A DNA stretch of 64,000 nt from an uncultured Eubacteriales bacterium. GTDB taxonomy: Bacteria > Bacillota > Clostridia > Christensenellales > DTU072. Below, one piece after another: positions 51,499-61,210 of this stretch (position 1 is its first letter; the number at the start of each line of letters is the position of its first letter). Below the pieces are notes generated by a model. That model was not told the DNA's origin and searched no databases. It saw only the letters and a program-made list of their open reading frames with translations. A program made the translations under genes and the position numbers. Location of the stretch: positions 124,001 through 188,000 of the forward strand of contig CASFAV010000009.1 of NCBI GenBank assembly GCA_949292905.1, in the 5' to 3' direction.

Positions 51499-53148
51499 TC
51501 AACTCCGGTATTGATACAGATTTTTGAATATCTCTCCGACGTACGGGGCGGCGACTATGCCGCCGTAATATGCCCCTACCGGTTCATCCACCACGATAAG
51601 ACTTATATATTCGGGATCGTCCGCGGGCGCGAAGCCTATAAACGTCGATACGTACTTACCGCGCGCTATCGCGCCGTTTTCGTATTTCTGCGCCGTTCCC
51701 GTCTTACCGCCTATCCTTATGCCGGTGACCTGCGCGTTCTTGCCCGATCCCACGAGCACTACCGATTCGAGAACTTCGCGCATGACAACAGAAGTGCTTT
51801 CTTTGATAACTCCGCTTACGATCTCCGGTTGCGCCTTATATAACTCGCTCCCGTCCGCCGCCACGATGCTGTCCATGATATACGGAGTCACGAGGTTGCC
51901 GCCGTTCACTACCGCCGCCGCCGCGCGCAGAAGCTCTATCGGAGTCATCGCTATCGCCTGTCCGAAGCCTATTCTCGCGAGATCTACCGTTTTCACCGCG
52001 CTCTCCGCTATCGTCAGTCCCGAAGCTTCGCCGCTCATATCGATACCCGTTTTGGACGTCACGCCGAGTTTCTCCAGTCCCGCGTAAAATCCGCTCACGC
52101 CCACGTTCATCGCAATATTCATGAACATACAGTTACAGGAATTCTGCACTCCTTCGGCAAAGGTCTGACTTCCGTGTCCTATCGTGCGCCAGCACTTGAT
52201 ACGCTGACCGTCCACCGTGAGCGCGCCGCCGCAGTAACAACGGTAATCCGTGGTGATCGCTCCCGTATCCAGCCCTATCGCCGCCGTGAGTATCTTGAAA
52301 GTCGAGCCCGGCTCGAACACGTCCGATATTAGTTTGCACCGCGAAGTTTCGAGTAATTCCTTAACGTCGTCGCGAGGCACGTTATTCAGATCGAAAGAGG
52401 GATTTTCCGCCATGGCGATTATCTCTCCCGTCTTGGCGTTCATCACCACGCAGCTCACGCCTTTTGCGTTATGCGTCGCCTTTGCTTTGGCTATTATGTT
52501 TTCGACGAAGCTCTGCACGTTGTAATCTATCGTAAGTTTCGCCGTGGCTCCCGCGGTTCCAGGTACGTAATACGTGACTCCGTCCTCGATCTCGCGTCCG
52601 ACGAGGTCGGCTTCGGTGAGCACGTATCCGTCTTTACCCTCGAGATAAGCGTTGTAATAAGCTTCCACGCCCGTCTGCCCGACTACGTCGGAATTGGTGA
52701 AGCCCATCACCTGCGTGAGCAGATCGCCGTAAGGATACACCCTCTCGATATTCTCCGAAACGTAAATTCCGGTCGCCCCCGATTCCGCGATCTTCAATAC
52801 GGTATCCTTGTCCACGCCGTGTTTGACGGTGACTTCCGAAGAACGCGAATTTATCTTCGAAAGCACCGCGTCGTACTTGAGTTCGAGAGTTTCGCTGAGC
52901 ACCGCGGCGGTCACTTCTTTATTGGTCACCGCGACCGGGCGCGCGTATATCGTATAGACTGTAGCCGAAGTCGCCAGCACCACTCCGTTGCGGTCGGTGA
53001 TCTTACCGCGCTCCGCTCGGAGCGGCACGTCGCGGTACCACTGCTCGAGCGCCCTCGCCTGCAATTCCTCTCCGGTGACCGCTTCGATGTATATGAGTCG
53101 CGCTATCACCGCGATAAACAAAAAGGTTATCAGCAAAACCATTGCCAA
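51499..53148 (-). CDS. division/spore-cortex transpeptidase, FtsI/SpoVD type
   Basis: 549 residues as drawn: one N-terminal membrane segment, a dimerisation domain (RAERGKITDRNG), and a class B PBP transpeptidase domain with EPGSTFKI (active Ser), SCN (in NSCNCMFM) and KTGTAQK. No PASTA repeats, so shorter than SpoVD of Bacillus. The start is uncertain: the frame opens with TTG (53148) and ATG (53142), but the frame upstream keeps a basic cytoplasmic tail (GKVTAYRQKKRLLA) back to an ATT at 53190 just after AAGGAG. Partner of the FtsW two genes along. Confidence 0.9.
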   Translation of the reverse strand: MAMVLLITFLFIAVIARLIYIEAVTGEELQARALEQWYRDVPLRAERGKITDRNGVVLATSATVYTIYARPVAVTNKEVTAAVLSETLELKYDAVLSKINSRSSEVTVKHGVDKDTVLKIAESGATGIYVSENIERVYPYGDLLTQVMGFTNSDVVGQTGVEAYYNAYLEGKDGYVLTEADLVGREIEDGVTYYVPGTAGATAKLTIDYNVQSFVENIIAKAKATHNAKGVSCVVMNAKTGEIIAMAENPSFDLNNVPRDDVKELLETSRCKLISDVFEPGSTFKILTAAIGLDTGAITTDYRCYCGGALTVDGQRIKCWRTIGHGSQTFAEGVQNSCNCMFMNIAMNVGVSGFYAGLEKLGVTSKTGIDMSGEASGLTIAESAVKTVDLARIGFGQAIAMTPIELLRAAAAVVNGGNLVTPYIMDSIVAADGSELYKAQPEIVSGVIKESTSVVMREVLESVVLVGSGKNAQVTGIRIGGKTGTAQKYENGAIARGKYVSTFIGFAPADDPEYISLIVVDEPVGAYYGGIVAAPYVGEIFKNLYQYRS

Positions 53149-53217
53149 TAACCTTTTCTTTTGTCTGTAAGCTGTAACCTTTCCGATAATGCGCTCCTTC
53201 GGCGCGACGGAAACCTA

Positions 53218-53817
53218 TTATTTATTGCTGATACCGTCGAGCAGGTCGTCGAACCAGTTGCCTTCTATCTCGCGGCTCTCAACAGTCAACGCTTTGATCT
53301 CGCCCGAAGCCGCATCCGCGCTCGCGCTCACGCCGCCTTTGCCGTCGCCACTGTTGTTCACAGCTATAATAATAGATGCTATGGCGATCACGGTAAGAAC
53401 GTAAACAAGCGTAAAAATTTTGCCGGCTTTCGTCATGCGCTTCTTGGTCTTGCGCGCCTTGGAGGGGGTAGCCTTGCTGACGCCGGACGAATTGAATTTA
53501 GCCTGATAGAACTCCTCTTTGCTGAGAAGTTTTTCGGGCGATCTGCGGTTGAGCTGCGCCCTCATGTATTCGTTGTAATCGGCGTACTCGTTGTTCGATT
53601 CGGGCTCTCGTTTCGCTTCGTACGGACACCCGTACACTTCGTTAACGGAACCGGCGTGCAAGGCGGTATCTGCGTTGCGGGAGTTGTATTTCTTCTCCTC
53701 GTTACGCATCTTGTCACGCATAAAAATGTCGTAATCCGTGAGCCCCGCGTCCCTGTCCGCTCTGTCGAATATCCCGTTGGCTGCTACCGCCGCAACATCT
53801 CTTCTCATCGTGACCAT
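53218..53817 (-). CDS. single-pass membrane protein in the FtsL position
   Basis: 199 residues: a long hydrophilic cytoplasmic part (1-130, with a basic TPSKARKTKKRMTK just before the membrane), one membrane segment (about 134-153) and a 45-residue outer tail. It lies between rsmH and ftsI, where ftsL is found elsewhere, and has FtsL's topology, but there is no leucine-zipper coiled coil outside and the cytoplasmic part is about four times longer than usual. I do not recognise a family. GGAGGT before the ATG fixes the start. It may be a highly diverged FtsL or a lineage-specific division protein. Confidence 0.7.
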   Translation of the reverse strand: MVTMRRDVAAVAANGIFDRADRDAGLTDYDIFMRDKMRNEEKKYNSRNADTALHAGSVNEVYGCPYEAKREPESNNEYADYNEYMRAQLNRRSPEKLLSKEEFYQAKFNSSGVSKATPSKARKTKKRMTKAGKIFTLVYVLTVIAIASIIIAVNNSGDGKGGVSASADAASGEIKALTVESREIEGNWFDDLLDGISNK

Positions 53818-53832
53818 ACTTACCTCCTTCTT

Positions 53833-54768
53833 TTATACGCGCTCCGCTATCCTGAGTTTAGCGCTTTCCGCCCTTCTGTTTTCCTTGAGTTCTTCTTCTC
53901 CCGCCGTTACGGGTTTGGGCGTCAGTATCTTTATCTCCTGCCTCTTGCCGCATACGCATACGGGCAGGCGTTTGTCGCATATACAATCTTTTTCCAATTC
54001 CTTAAAGACGTTCTTCACTATCCTGTCTTCGAGCGAATGGAAGGTTATCACCGCTATCCTTCCGCCCTTGCGGAGCCTTAAAGTTATCGCCTCTATGAAT
54101 TCGTACAGCCCGTCAAGCTCGCCGTTTACTTCTATCCTTATCGCCTGAAATACTCTTTTGGCGGGATGTCCGAATTTGTAACGGTACGCCGCGGGATAAC
54201 ATTTTTCGACTATGGCGGCAAGCCTTCCCGTCGTTTCTATCGGTTCGCGCTCGCGCTCCCTGACTATTGCCGCGGCAATTTTCGCCGCCAGTTTGTCCTC
54301 TCCGTATTCGCGTATCACGCGGGTGAGTTCTTCGCGGGGATATCCGTTCACGACCGCTCTTGCGTCGAGCGCCTGCGTCCTGTCCATTCTCATGTCGAGA
54401 GGCGCGTTTTTTATGTAACTGAATCCCCTTTCGGCATTGTCTATCTGCGGCGAAGATACTCCGAGATCTATGAGCACTCCGTCTATCTCGCCTATTCCGA
54501 GCTCGTCGAGCTTTGCGGGAAGATCTTTATAATCGCCGTGAACGAAAGTAACTTTGTCGGAATACTCCGCAAGAACTTTCCTTCCGTTCTCCAGCGCTTC
54601 TTCGTCGAGATCGTTGGCGACGAGCCTTCCTGAGGTGTTGAGCTTCTCAAGTATCCCCTGAGAGTGCCCCGCGCCGCCGAGAGTGCAATCGACGTATACG
54701 CCGTCGGCTTTGACGTCGAGCCCTTCCAGCACTTCGCGGTACATTACGGGTATGTGTCTGAATTCCAT
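53833..54768 (-). CDS. rsmH: 16S rRNA (cytosine1402-N4)-methyltransferase
   Basis: 311 residues. HIPVMYREVLEGL at the start, SAM motif VDCTLGGAGHSQGIL, DLGVSSPQID, and the C-terminal RKGGRIAVITFHSLEDRIVK are diagnostic. It methylates C1402 in the decoding centre. The gene starts the base after the mraZ stop, in the universal mraZ-rsmH pair. Confidence 0.97.
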   Translation of the reverse strand: MEFRHIPVMYREVLEGLDVKADGVYVDCTLGGAGHSQGILEKLNTSGRLVANDLDEEALENGRKVLAEYSDKVTFVHGDYKDLPAKLDELGIGEIDGVLIDLGVSSPQIDNAERGFSYIKNAPLDMRMDRTQALDARAVVNGYPREELTRVIREYGEDKLAAKIAAAIVREREREPIETTGRLAAIVEKCYPAAYRYKFGHPAKRVFQAIRIEVNGELDGLYEFIEAITLRLRKGGRIAVITFHSLEDRIVKNVFKELEKDCICDKRLPVCVCGKRQEIKILTPKPVTAGEEELKENRRAESAKLRIAERV

Positions 54769-55206
54769 TTATACGCCGTAATCCCTGAGTTTAAGAAGTT
54801 TCGCGTCGAGGCTCTCCTCTTCGGCGGAATCGGAATTCGCGTTATACTTTTCTTCCGACCATATCTCTATATAGTCGCACGCGCCCACGATAACGATGTT
54901 TTTGGAGATCCCCGCATACCTGACAGCTCTTGCGGGAAGAACGAATCTGCCCTGCGCGTCTTCCTCCGGTACTACTACCGATGCCATTATCTCAGATACC
55001 ACTCGGCGAGCGGCGGAGTCGCTCAGAGGAACGCGCGCGAACTGCGCGGTCATGTCGTTGAAGCGCTTGGCGTCCATGACGAGCAAACAACCGTTTGCGC
55101 CGTTGAGAATATAGTACTCCGAGCCGAGCTGCATTTTGAGCTTCATCGGCATCCGCATACGGTTTTTACCGTCGAGCACTTGATTGTATTCTCCGTAGTA
55201 CACCAT
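54769..55206 (-). CDS. mraZ: transcriptional regulator MraZ
   Basis: 145 residues from the ATG at 55206, which has GGAGG four nt upstream; a longer frame has no support. Two AbrB-like SpoVT repeats, each with the family DxxGR-type loop: LDGKNRMRMP (near 10-19) and EDAQGRFVLPARAVRYAGI (near 80). MraZ rings bind repeats upstream of their own operon. Its sites are visible at 55241-55266. Confidence 0.95.
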   Translation of the reverse strand: MVYYGEYNQVLDGKNRMRMPMKLKMQLGSEYYILNGANGCLLVMDAKRFNDMTAQFARVPLSDSAARRVVSEIMASVVVPEEDAQGRFVLPARAVRYAGISKNIVIVGACDYIEIWSEEKYNANSDSAEEESLDAKLLKLRDYGV

Positions 55207-55232
55207 GACGCCTCCTTCTTTATTACATATAA

Positions 55233-55266
55233 ATTGTAACACAAGTTAAACCACTTGCAACCACTT
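55233..55266 (-). promoter_or_regulatory. dcw operon promoter with MraZ-type direct repeats
   Basis: TTGCAA (55255-55260), 16 bp, TACAAT (55233-55238). On the minus strand two GTGGTT repeats (complement of 55249-55254 and 55259-55264) stand exactly 10 bp apart, with a looser TTGTG copy next in phase. MraZ is known to bind GTGG-type repeats with this period; they overlap the -35, fitting autorepression. Confidence 0.65.
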
Positions 55267-55395
55267 TGACCGAATTTCAAGGTTCAAAAAGTATAATTTT
55301 AGGGAAATTATTTTCTCACGGACTCAAAAACGTGAAATTTTATGAACGCTTGTTCGAAACGCCGCCTTTACGGAAGTTGCGTAGAAAAAATACCG

Positions 55396-55456
55396 CCCTC
55401 TCCGAAGGAGGGACGTAGAAGCCGCCTGAAAAAAATCCCCCTCGCGAACGAGGGGG
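55396..55456 (-). terminator. tandem terminators after the lon-engB operon
   Basis: First, CCCCCTCG, UUCG loop, CGAGGGGG followed by A and seven U (55427-55456): a textbook intrinsic terminator 43 nt past the stop at 55500. Second, CCCTC/GAGGG (55396-55412), also followed by a U run. The 55207-55499 gap otherwise holds only the mraZ promoter. Confidence 0.9.
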
Positions 55457-55499
55457 AAATTGGGGTATAAGATTTTAAGAACGCAAAGCGGAGCGCGGC

Positions 55500-56198
55500 T
55501 CAATCGACGAGTTTCAGGACGTTTCCCAGTTTGTCGCAGGAGGTGAGAAAGTACTCGGCGCCTTGCTTGACGCGCACGAGTTCGGTGCGGGATTCCACGC
55601 CGTGAAGATGCCCGTAAACCACCTTATTTACGCCGAAACGGCGGAAAAGCTCCGTAAAAGGCGAATTTTCGTACCGTGAATTGAAAGGAGGATAATGTAT
55701 CATCGCGATGAGCTTGTCGCCCTCTTCGCGCAGTTTATCCGCGGCGGTGAGACTCATCTCCATACGGATTATCTCGCGCTCGAATATCTTGGCGTCCTCG
55801 GCGCTCTGCGCGGCTCCGGTCTCGGGCACGCTCCAGCCCCTGCTGCCCGCAAAAACGTATTTCCCTATTTTCAGCGCGTCGTTCTGCAGGCAATACGTTC
55901 CTTCCGGCAATACCGCCCGAACTTTGGATATCCCTGACCACCAGTAATCGTGATTGCCGCGAATAAGTATTTTGGTACCGGGAAGCGCGCCGATGAGCTC
56001 GAGATCCTTAACGGCGTCCTGAAGGTACATCGCCCAGGATATATCGCCCGCGATGAGAACTACGTCGTCGGAGCGTACTTTGTCCTTCCAGTCCGTCGTT
56101 ATTTCGTCCCAGTGGTTTTCCCATACCGCGCCGAATACGGACATCGGCTTGTCCTCGGTAAATGAAAGATGCGGATCGCTTATCGCGTAAACGTGCAT
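55500..56198 (-). CDS. calcineurin-like metallophosphoesterase
   Basis: 232 residues. Metal-site motifs: SDPHLS (D8, H10), AGDISWA, RGNHDYWW, MIHYPP and GHLHG. The family (YkuE/predicted phosphohydrolase type) includes phosphodiesterases with varied substrates, so none is assigned. The start overlaps the engB stop as TAATG, and two terminators follow, so this is the last gene of lon-engB-mpe. Confidence 0.85.
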   Translation of the reverse strand: MHVYAISDPHLSFTEDKPMSVFGAVWENHWDEITTDWKDKVRSDDVVLIAGDISWAMYLQDAVKDLELIGALPGTKILIRGNHDYWWSGISKVRAVLPEGTYCLQNDALKIGKYVFAGSRGWSVPETGAAQSAEDAKIFEREIIRMEMSLTAADKLREEGDKLIAMIHYPPFNSRYENSPFTELFRRFGVNKVVYGHLHGVESRTELVRVKQGAEYFLTSCDKLGNVLKLVD

Positions 56199-56830
56199 TA
56201 TTCCTCGCCTCCGCCGTCTTCTTCGTCGTCGCCTGCGTCGCCGCCGAAAGAAAGTATTTCGTCGATGCGTTGAAGTATATCGGCTTTTCCCTGCTTGGTC
56301 AGCGCGCTGGAAACAAGAACGTTGTCCGCGCCCAGTTTCACGGCTTGAGCGATCTTGCGTCTCCTGTCCATGGCGGCGCTTCTCGACAGTTTATCCGATT
56401 TCGTGCAGATGACCGTGAAAGGAATGTTGAAATGGTAAAGGTAATTTATCATCGTGACGTCGTCGCCGCTCACGTCCCTGCGGATGTCGAGAAGCAGGAA
56501 CACGTTGCGTAAAGAAGCGCTCGTCCGGAAATAAGCCTCCATCAATTCCGCCCACTTCTTTTTCTCTGCGTCGGAAACGCGCGCGAAGCCGTAACCGGGC
56601 AGATCGACGAAATTGAATTCGCCGCCGTTGACGGAAAAATAATTTATGAGACGGGTACGCCCGGGCTCCTTGGAAGTCCGGGCGAGTTTATTGTTCGCGG
56701 TGATGAGATTTATGAAGCTGGATTTGCCGACGTTGGATCTTCCGACGACGGCGATCTCCGGCGTTTCGCCTTTCAATATCTGCGCGGCGCTTGCCGCCGA
56801 CGTTAAGTATACCGCGTTCTTTATCACCAT
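56198..56830 (-). CDS. engB: ribosome biogenesis GTPase EngB (YsxC/YihA)
   Basis: 210 residues. G1 GRSNVGKSS, G3 DLPGYGFA, G4 TKSDKL, and a final SALTKQGKADIL. It is needed for 50S assembly. An unusually acidic Gly/Asp/Glu-rich tail (about residues 195-210) extends past the family end. It overlaps the lon stop by 7 nt; lon-engB is a conserved Firmicutes pair. Confidence 0.95.
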   Translation of the reverse strand: MVIKNAVYLTSAASAAQILKGETPEIAVVGRSNVGKSSFINLITANNKLARTSKEPGRTRLINYFSVNGGEFNFVDLPGYGFARVSDAEKKKWAELMEAYFRTSASLRNVFLLLDIRRDVSGDDVTMINYLYHFNIPFTVICTKSDKLSRSAAMDRRRKIAQAVKLGADNVLVSSALTKQGKADILQRIDEILSFGGDAGDDEEDGGGEE

Positions 56831-59094
56831 ATTATCGCGTTTTTGATGACCGCTCCCACGTTGTCGACAAAGCGGAAATCGATACCTTTTTTGACGGCTT
56901 CGGGCAACTCTTTGTAGTCTTTGCGGTTATCTTCGGGAAGAAATATGGTTTTCACGCCGTCGCGAAGCGCGGCTAACGATTTCTCCTTGAGCCCGCCTAT
57001 CGGGAGCACCTTGCCGCGCAGAGTGAGTTCGCCCGTCATCGCGACGTCTCCTCTTACGCATCTATCGGTGAGCGCCGAACAGACCGCGGTGGCTATCGTT
57101 ATGCCCGCGGACGGTCCGTCCTTGGGCGTGGCGCCTTCGGGTACGTGGATATGTACGTCGTGATCCTTGAAAAATTCCTCGGAAATACCCCATTCCGCAA
57201 GGTGAGTGCGGCAATAGCTCAAAGCGATACGGGCGCTTTCCTTCATCACGTCGCCGAGGCTTCCCGTGAGCAGAATCTCGCCTTTACCGGGCGTGAACGC
57301 CACTTCCACTTCGAGGGTGTCGCCGCCCACTTCCGTCCAGGCGAGTCCCGTCACGACGCCTTTCGCGTCGGGGCGCACCTTGCTTTTTTCGAGGAATTTC
57401 GGTTCGCCCAAGAAATCCGCTATGTTTTTCGCGCTGACGGTCACCCTTCTCGAATTGGGCTTTTCGACGAATCTGCGCGCCACTTTACGTACTACGGCGT
57501 TGATCTGTTTCTCAAGCGCGCGCACGCCCGACTCGCGAGTGTAATTCTGGATCATCGCTTCTATCGCGTCGTCCGTGAGCTTTATCCACGCGCTTTCCAC
57601 GCCGTTCTGCTTGAGCGCTTTCCTGACGAGATAACGCTTCGCTATCTCCTTTTTCTCTATATCGGTGTAACCGCTCATCTCTATTATTTCCATACGGTCG
57701 AGAAGAGGTCTCGATATGGTGTCGAGCGTATTCGCAGTGGTTATGAAAAGCACTTTGGAAAGATCGAACGGTACTTCGAGGAAGTGGTCGCGGAAATTGA
57801 CGTTCTGTTCGGGATCGAGCACTTCGAGAAGCGCGCTCGCCGGATCGCCCTTATAATCGGACGCCATCTTGTCTATCTCGTCCATAAGGAATACGGGATT
57901 CATGCTGCCAGCGGTCTTTATGGAAGTGATTATCCTTCCCGGCATCGCGCCGACGTAGGTTTTGCGGTGTCCCCGAATTTCCGCTTCGTCGCGTACCCCG
58001 CCGAATGAGAGTCGCACGTAATTTTTGTTCATCGCGCGCGCGATGGAGCGCGCGATAGAGGTCTTGCCCACTCCGGGAGGTCCCACGAGGCAGATGATGG
58101 GGCTTCTGCCCTCTTTGCAGAGCTTACGCACCGCGAGCGCCTCTATAAGGCGCTCCTTCACCTTCTCGATGCCGTAATGGTCTTCGTCGAGTACGCGTTG
58201 CGCTTCCTTGAGGTCCTCGTTGTCCTCGGTGTAAATGCCCCACGGAAGCTCTATCACCGTGTCGAGATAATTCTTGAGAAGCGCCATATCCGGCGAGGAC
58301 GGAGCCGTCCTTCCCAGTCTGCGTACCTCCCTTCTGAATTTTTCCTTGTTTTCTTCGGTGGTCTTGAGTTCGTCTATTTTTTCGAGATAGCTTTCGCTCT
58401 CGTCGTCCTCGTCTATTTCCTGCGACAACGCTTTGATCTGCTCGCGCACGTAATATTCGCGCTGATTTTCGTCCATACTTTCGCGCACCTGCTGCGCTAC
58501 GGAAGCGTCTATCGACATAATCTCCATCTCGTAAGCGAGCGCGTTGATGAATTTCACGAGGCGCACTTTGGTGTCGAGCGCGGTGACGAATTGCATCTTG
58601 TCGACGTTGCTCAAATGCATGACTATCGCGTCGATGTCGGTATTTAAGGTGTCGAATTCGAGTTCGATACCCTTACCGCCCTCCGCCTCGAGATAATCCG
58701 CGTAAGCTTTTTCGGCTCTCTTATATAATGCGAAGATCTCTTTGTCGTCCGCAGTCGTGAAAAAACGCGCGGGAATGAGCGATATCTCGGTGATACCGTT
58801 CTCGTTCACGGGATTTTGCACGAAATAACGCATTCTGTCCGCTCTGTAAATGAGCGTGGCGCCGGCGTCCTCCGGCGTCATCATGAATTGCTCAACGGTC
58901 ACCACTATGGCGATATCGCCTTCGCGTATATCGTAAGGCAATTCTCTTACGGGCACCAGCGCTACGCGCTGTCCCGCGTTGACAGCCGCTTTGACAGCGG
59001 CTATATCGTCGGTAAAACTCAGATCGGTCCTGCCGTTCTCGTACGGAAAAACCGCTTTTTTTACGGCGATCGCTTTAATTCTTATGTCTTCCAT
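56824..59094 (-). CDS. lon: ATP-dependent protease Lon
   Basis: 756 residues from the ATG at 59094 (AGGA 7-8 nt upstream); the frame extends to 59145, but that part is promoter. N-terminal substrate domain (1-290), AAA+ with GPPGVGKTS and FLMDEIDKM, and the protease domain with the Ser/Lys dyad in [10 protein letters not shown] and [10 protein letters not shown]. It degrades misfolded and regulatory proteins in the cytoplasm. It lies after clpX with its own promoter, which is overlaid by a 26-bp palindrome, suggesting specific heat-shock-type repression (inference). Confidence 0.96.
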   Translation of the reverse strand: MEDIRIKAIAVKKAVFPYENGRTDLSFTDDIAAVKAAVNAGQRVALVPVRELPYDIREGDIAIVVTVEQFMMTPEDAGATLIYRADRMRYFVQNPVNENGITEISLIPARFFTTADDKEIFALYKRAEKAYADYLEAEGGKGIELEFDTLNTDIDAIVMHLSNVDKMQFVTALDTKVRLVKFINALAYEMEIMSIDASVAQQVRESMDENQREYYVREQIKALSQEIDEDDESESYLEKIDELKTTEENKEKFRREVRRLGRTAPSSPDMALLKNYLDTVIELPWGIYTEDNEDLKEAQRVLDEDHYGIEKVKERLIEALAVRKLCKEGRSPIICLVGPPGVGKTSIARSIARAMNKNYVRLSFGGVRDEAEIRGHRKTYVGAMPGRIITSIKTAGSMNPVFLMDEIDKMASDYKGDPASALLEVLDPEQNVNFRDHFLEVPFDLSKVLFITTANTLDTISRPLLDRMEIIEMSGYTDIEKKEIAKRYLVRKALKQNGVESAWIKLTDDAIEAMIQNYTRESGVRALEKQINAVVRKVARRFVEKPNSRRVTVSAKNIADFLGEPKFLEKSKVRPDAKGVVTGLAWTEVGGDTLEVEVAFTPGKGEILLTGSLGDVMKESARIALSYCRTHLAEWGISEEFFKDHDVHIHVPEGATPKDGPSAGITIATAVCSALTDRCVRGDVAMTGELTLRGKVLPIGGLKEKSLAALRDGVKTIFLPEDNRKDYKELPEAVKKGIDFRFVDNVGAVIKNAIIW

Positions 59095-59116
59095 GATTTT
59101 TTCCTGCCTGTTTGGA

Positions 59117-59145
59117 ATTTTACCACCCACGGGCGGTAAAATCAA
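59117..59145 (-). promoter_or_regulatory. lon promoter overlaid by a palindromic operator
   Basis: TTGATT (59140-59145), 17 bp, TAAAAT (59117-59122). A dyad ATTTTACC...GGTAAAAT occupies 59117-59142, with 11 of 13 base pairs symmetrical, so both promoter boxes lie in its half-sites. It is not CIRCE and not a CtsR site. No U run follows, so it is not an intrinsic terminator for clpX. Confidence 0.6.
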
Positions 59146-59175
59146 TGCGTAAATATTGGCAGAACCATTTTAAGG

Positions 59176-60417
59176 TCAGCCTACCTTGTTACGCCTTATC
59201 ACCACCGGCGGCGTACCTTTGTCGATACAGTCGGCGGTGACGATTATTTTCTCTATGTCCTTGTCCCCGGGCGCGTCGTACATAAGCCCGAGTATGGCGT
59301 TCTCCACTATGGTGCGCAATCCGCGTGCGCCGGTCTTGAGCTTGAGCGCGCGGTCGGCTATCGCCCCTATCGCTTCTTCCTCGAATTCGAGATCTATCCC
59401 GTCCATATCGAGCAGTTTGCGGTATTGGTTGACGAGAGCGTTCTTCGGCTCGCACAAAATGGACATCAACGCTTTGCGGTCGAGCGGTTCGAGGGTTGCG
59501 ACTATCGGCACTCTGCCCACGAATTCGGGTATAAGCCCGAATTTGATGAGATCGTCGGGCTGAAGATCCTCGAGCATCTCCGAATAACTCTTCTCGTCGG
59601 AATGCACGGTGCCAGTGAAACCTATGGAAGAAGTTTCCTTGCGCTTACCGACTATCTTTTCGAGCCCAACGAACGCTCCGCCGCAAATAAAGAGTATGTT
59701 TGTGGTGTCTATCTGAATGAACTCCTGCTGCGGATGTTTGCGCCCGCCCTGCGGCGGCACGTTGGCGACTGTGGATTCGAGTATCTTGAGAAGCGCCTGC
59801 TGAACGCCTTCTCCCGAAACGTCGCGCGTTATGCTCACGTTCTCGCTCTTACGGCAGATCTTGTCTATCTCGTCGATATAAATAATGCCTTTCTGCGCGC
59901 GCTGAACGTCGCCTTTAGCCGCCTGAATGAGCTTGAGGAGAATGTTTTCGACGTCCTCGCCCACGTAGCCCGCTTCGGTGAGCGCCGTGGCGTCCGCCAT
60001 CGCGAACGGCACGTTCAGTATGCCCGCAAGCGTTCTGGCAAGCAAGGTCTTGCCTGAACCCGTAGGTCCGAGCATAAGGATATTGCTCTTCTCGAGCACA
60101 ACGTCTTTGAATTTCTCGCTGCCCGACGAAAGCACCCTCTTATAATGATTATAGACGGCTACGGACAGTATCTTTTTCGCTTTGTCCTGCCCGATGATGT
60201 ACTCGTCCAGACGCGCTTTGATCTCCTTGGGCGACAAAAGATTCACCCCGCCGTCGTTCTCGGCGGAAGCGGAGTTCTCGCGGAACGCGAGAGCTATCTT
60301 TTCCGCGCAATCCCTGCAAATGTACGCGCCGTTCTGTCCGGCGTACAGAATATCCAGACTCTTTTCGCTCCTGCCGCAAAAAGAGCATTTGATCTCGTCT
60401 TTGAAGAAAGGATCCAT
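59176..60417 (-). CDS. clpX: ATP-dependent Clp protease ATP-binding subunit ClpX
   Basis: 413 residues from the ATG at 60417, with GAGAGGT just upstream (an in-frame GTG at 60429 is the ribosome-binding region itself). N-terminal zinc-binding domain [12 protein letters not shown] ... CRDC, Walker A GPTGSGKT, Walker [11 protein letters not shown], the IGF-type loop IGFTG that docks on ClpP, and sensor GARGLR. It unfolds substrates for ClpP, encoded just upstream. A GCGGTC/GACCGC stem lies in the clpP-clpX gap. Confidence 0.97.
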   Translation of the reverse strand: MDPFFKDEIKCSFCGRSEKSLDILYAGQNGAYICRDCAEKIALAFRENSASAENDGGVNLLSPKEIKARLDEYIIGQDKAKKILSVAVYNHYKRVLSSGSEKFKDVVLEKSNILMLGPTGSGKTLLARTLAGILNVPFAMADATALTEAGYVGEDVENILLKLIQAAKGDVQRAQKGIIYIDEIDKICRKSENVSITRDVSGEGVQQALLKILESTVANVPPQGGRKHPQQEFIQIDTTNILFICGGAFVGLEKIVGKRKETSSIGFTGTVHSDEKSYSEMLEDLQPDDLIKFGLIPEFVGRVPIVATLEPLDRKALMSILCEPKNALVNQYRKLLDMDGIDLEFEEEAIGAIADRALKLKTGARGLRTIVENAILGLMYDAPGDKDIEKIIVTADCIDKGTPPVVIRRNKVG

Positions 60418-60467
60418 TTTACCTCTCACGCGGTCCTGACCGCTTTAAGTTTATGTATCTTGCCCGC

Positions 60468-61079
60468 TCAGCCGTTGCGGGAATAATATACGGCGTCCAC
60501 GATACCGTATTCTTTCGCTTCCTCGGCGGTCATATAATTGTCGCGGTCGGTGTCGCGCTCGATCTCCTCGTAAGACTTGCCGGTCGCTTCCGCAAGGAAG
60601 GTATTGAGTTTCTTCTTGGTGCGCATGATGTGATCGGCGACGATTTTGATGTCGCTCGCCTGTCCCTGCGCGCCGCCCAAAGGCTGATGTATCATGACTT
60701 CCGAATTGGGAAGGCATATCCTCTTGCCTTTCGCGCCCGCGGCAAGCAGGAAGGCACCCATGGAAGCCGCAAGCCCCACGCATATCGTCGAAACGTCGCA
60801 CTTCACGTAATTCATCGTGTCGAATATAGCCATACCCGCAGTCACGCTTCCGCCCGGCGAATTGATATACAAAGAAATATCTTTGGAGGGATCTTTGGTT
60901 TCGAGATAAAGAAGCTGTCCCACGACGAGATTCGCCGTGGCGTCGTCTATCGCTCCCGTAAGGAATATGATCCTGTCCTCGAGCAATCTCGAATAAAGAT
61001 CGTACGCCGTCGAGCCTCTGTTGGTCTGCTCGATGACGGTAGGAATAGGCATCATAACGGATTTGACGGTATTGTCCAT
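60468..61079 (-). CDS. clpP: ATP-dependent Clp protease proteolytic subunit
   Basis: 203 residues. Catalytic Ser in [14 protein letters not shown], His in [12 protein letters not shown] and Asp in the following TDRDNYM region. It starts with a processed-type N-terminus ([20 protein letters not shown]). GGAGG lies before the ATG. The tig-clpP-clpX order is common to many bacteria; clpP is 131 nt downstream of tig across several GC-rich stems. Confidence 0.97.
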   Translation of the reverse strand: MDNTVKSVMMPIPTVIEQTNRGSTAYDLYSRLLEDRIIFLTGAIDDATANLVVGQLLYLETKDPSKDISLYINSPGGSVTAGMAIFDTMNYVKCDVSTICVGLAASMGAFLLAAGAKGKRICLPNSEVMIHQPLGGAQGQASDIKIVADHIMRTKKKLNTFLAEATGKSYEEIERDTDRDNYMTAEEAKEYGIVDAVYYSRNG

Positions 61080-61210
61080 CTTTCGCCTCCTATCGTTAAG
61101 TGTACTTACGCCGCGTGCCGCTTATGCGGCGGCGACGCGACGTTTGAGAGTGGTTTTGTTGAATTTTAGCGAAACGCCACCGCGTTCCGCTACGCGGAAA
61201 AGCGAAGGCC

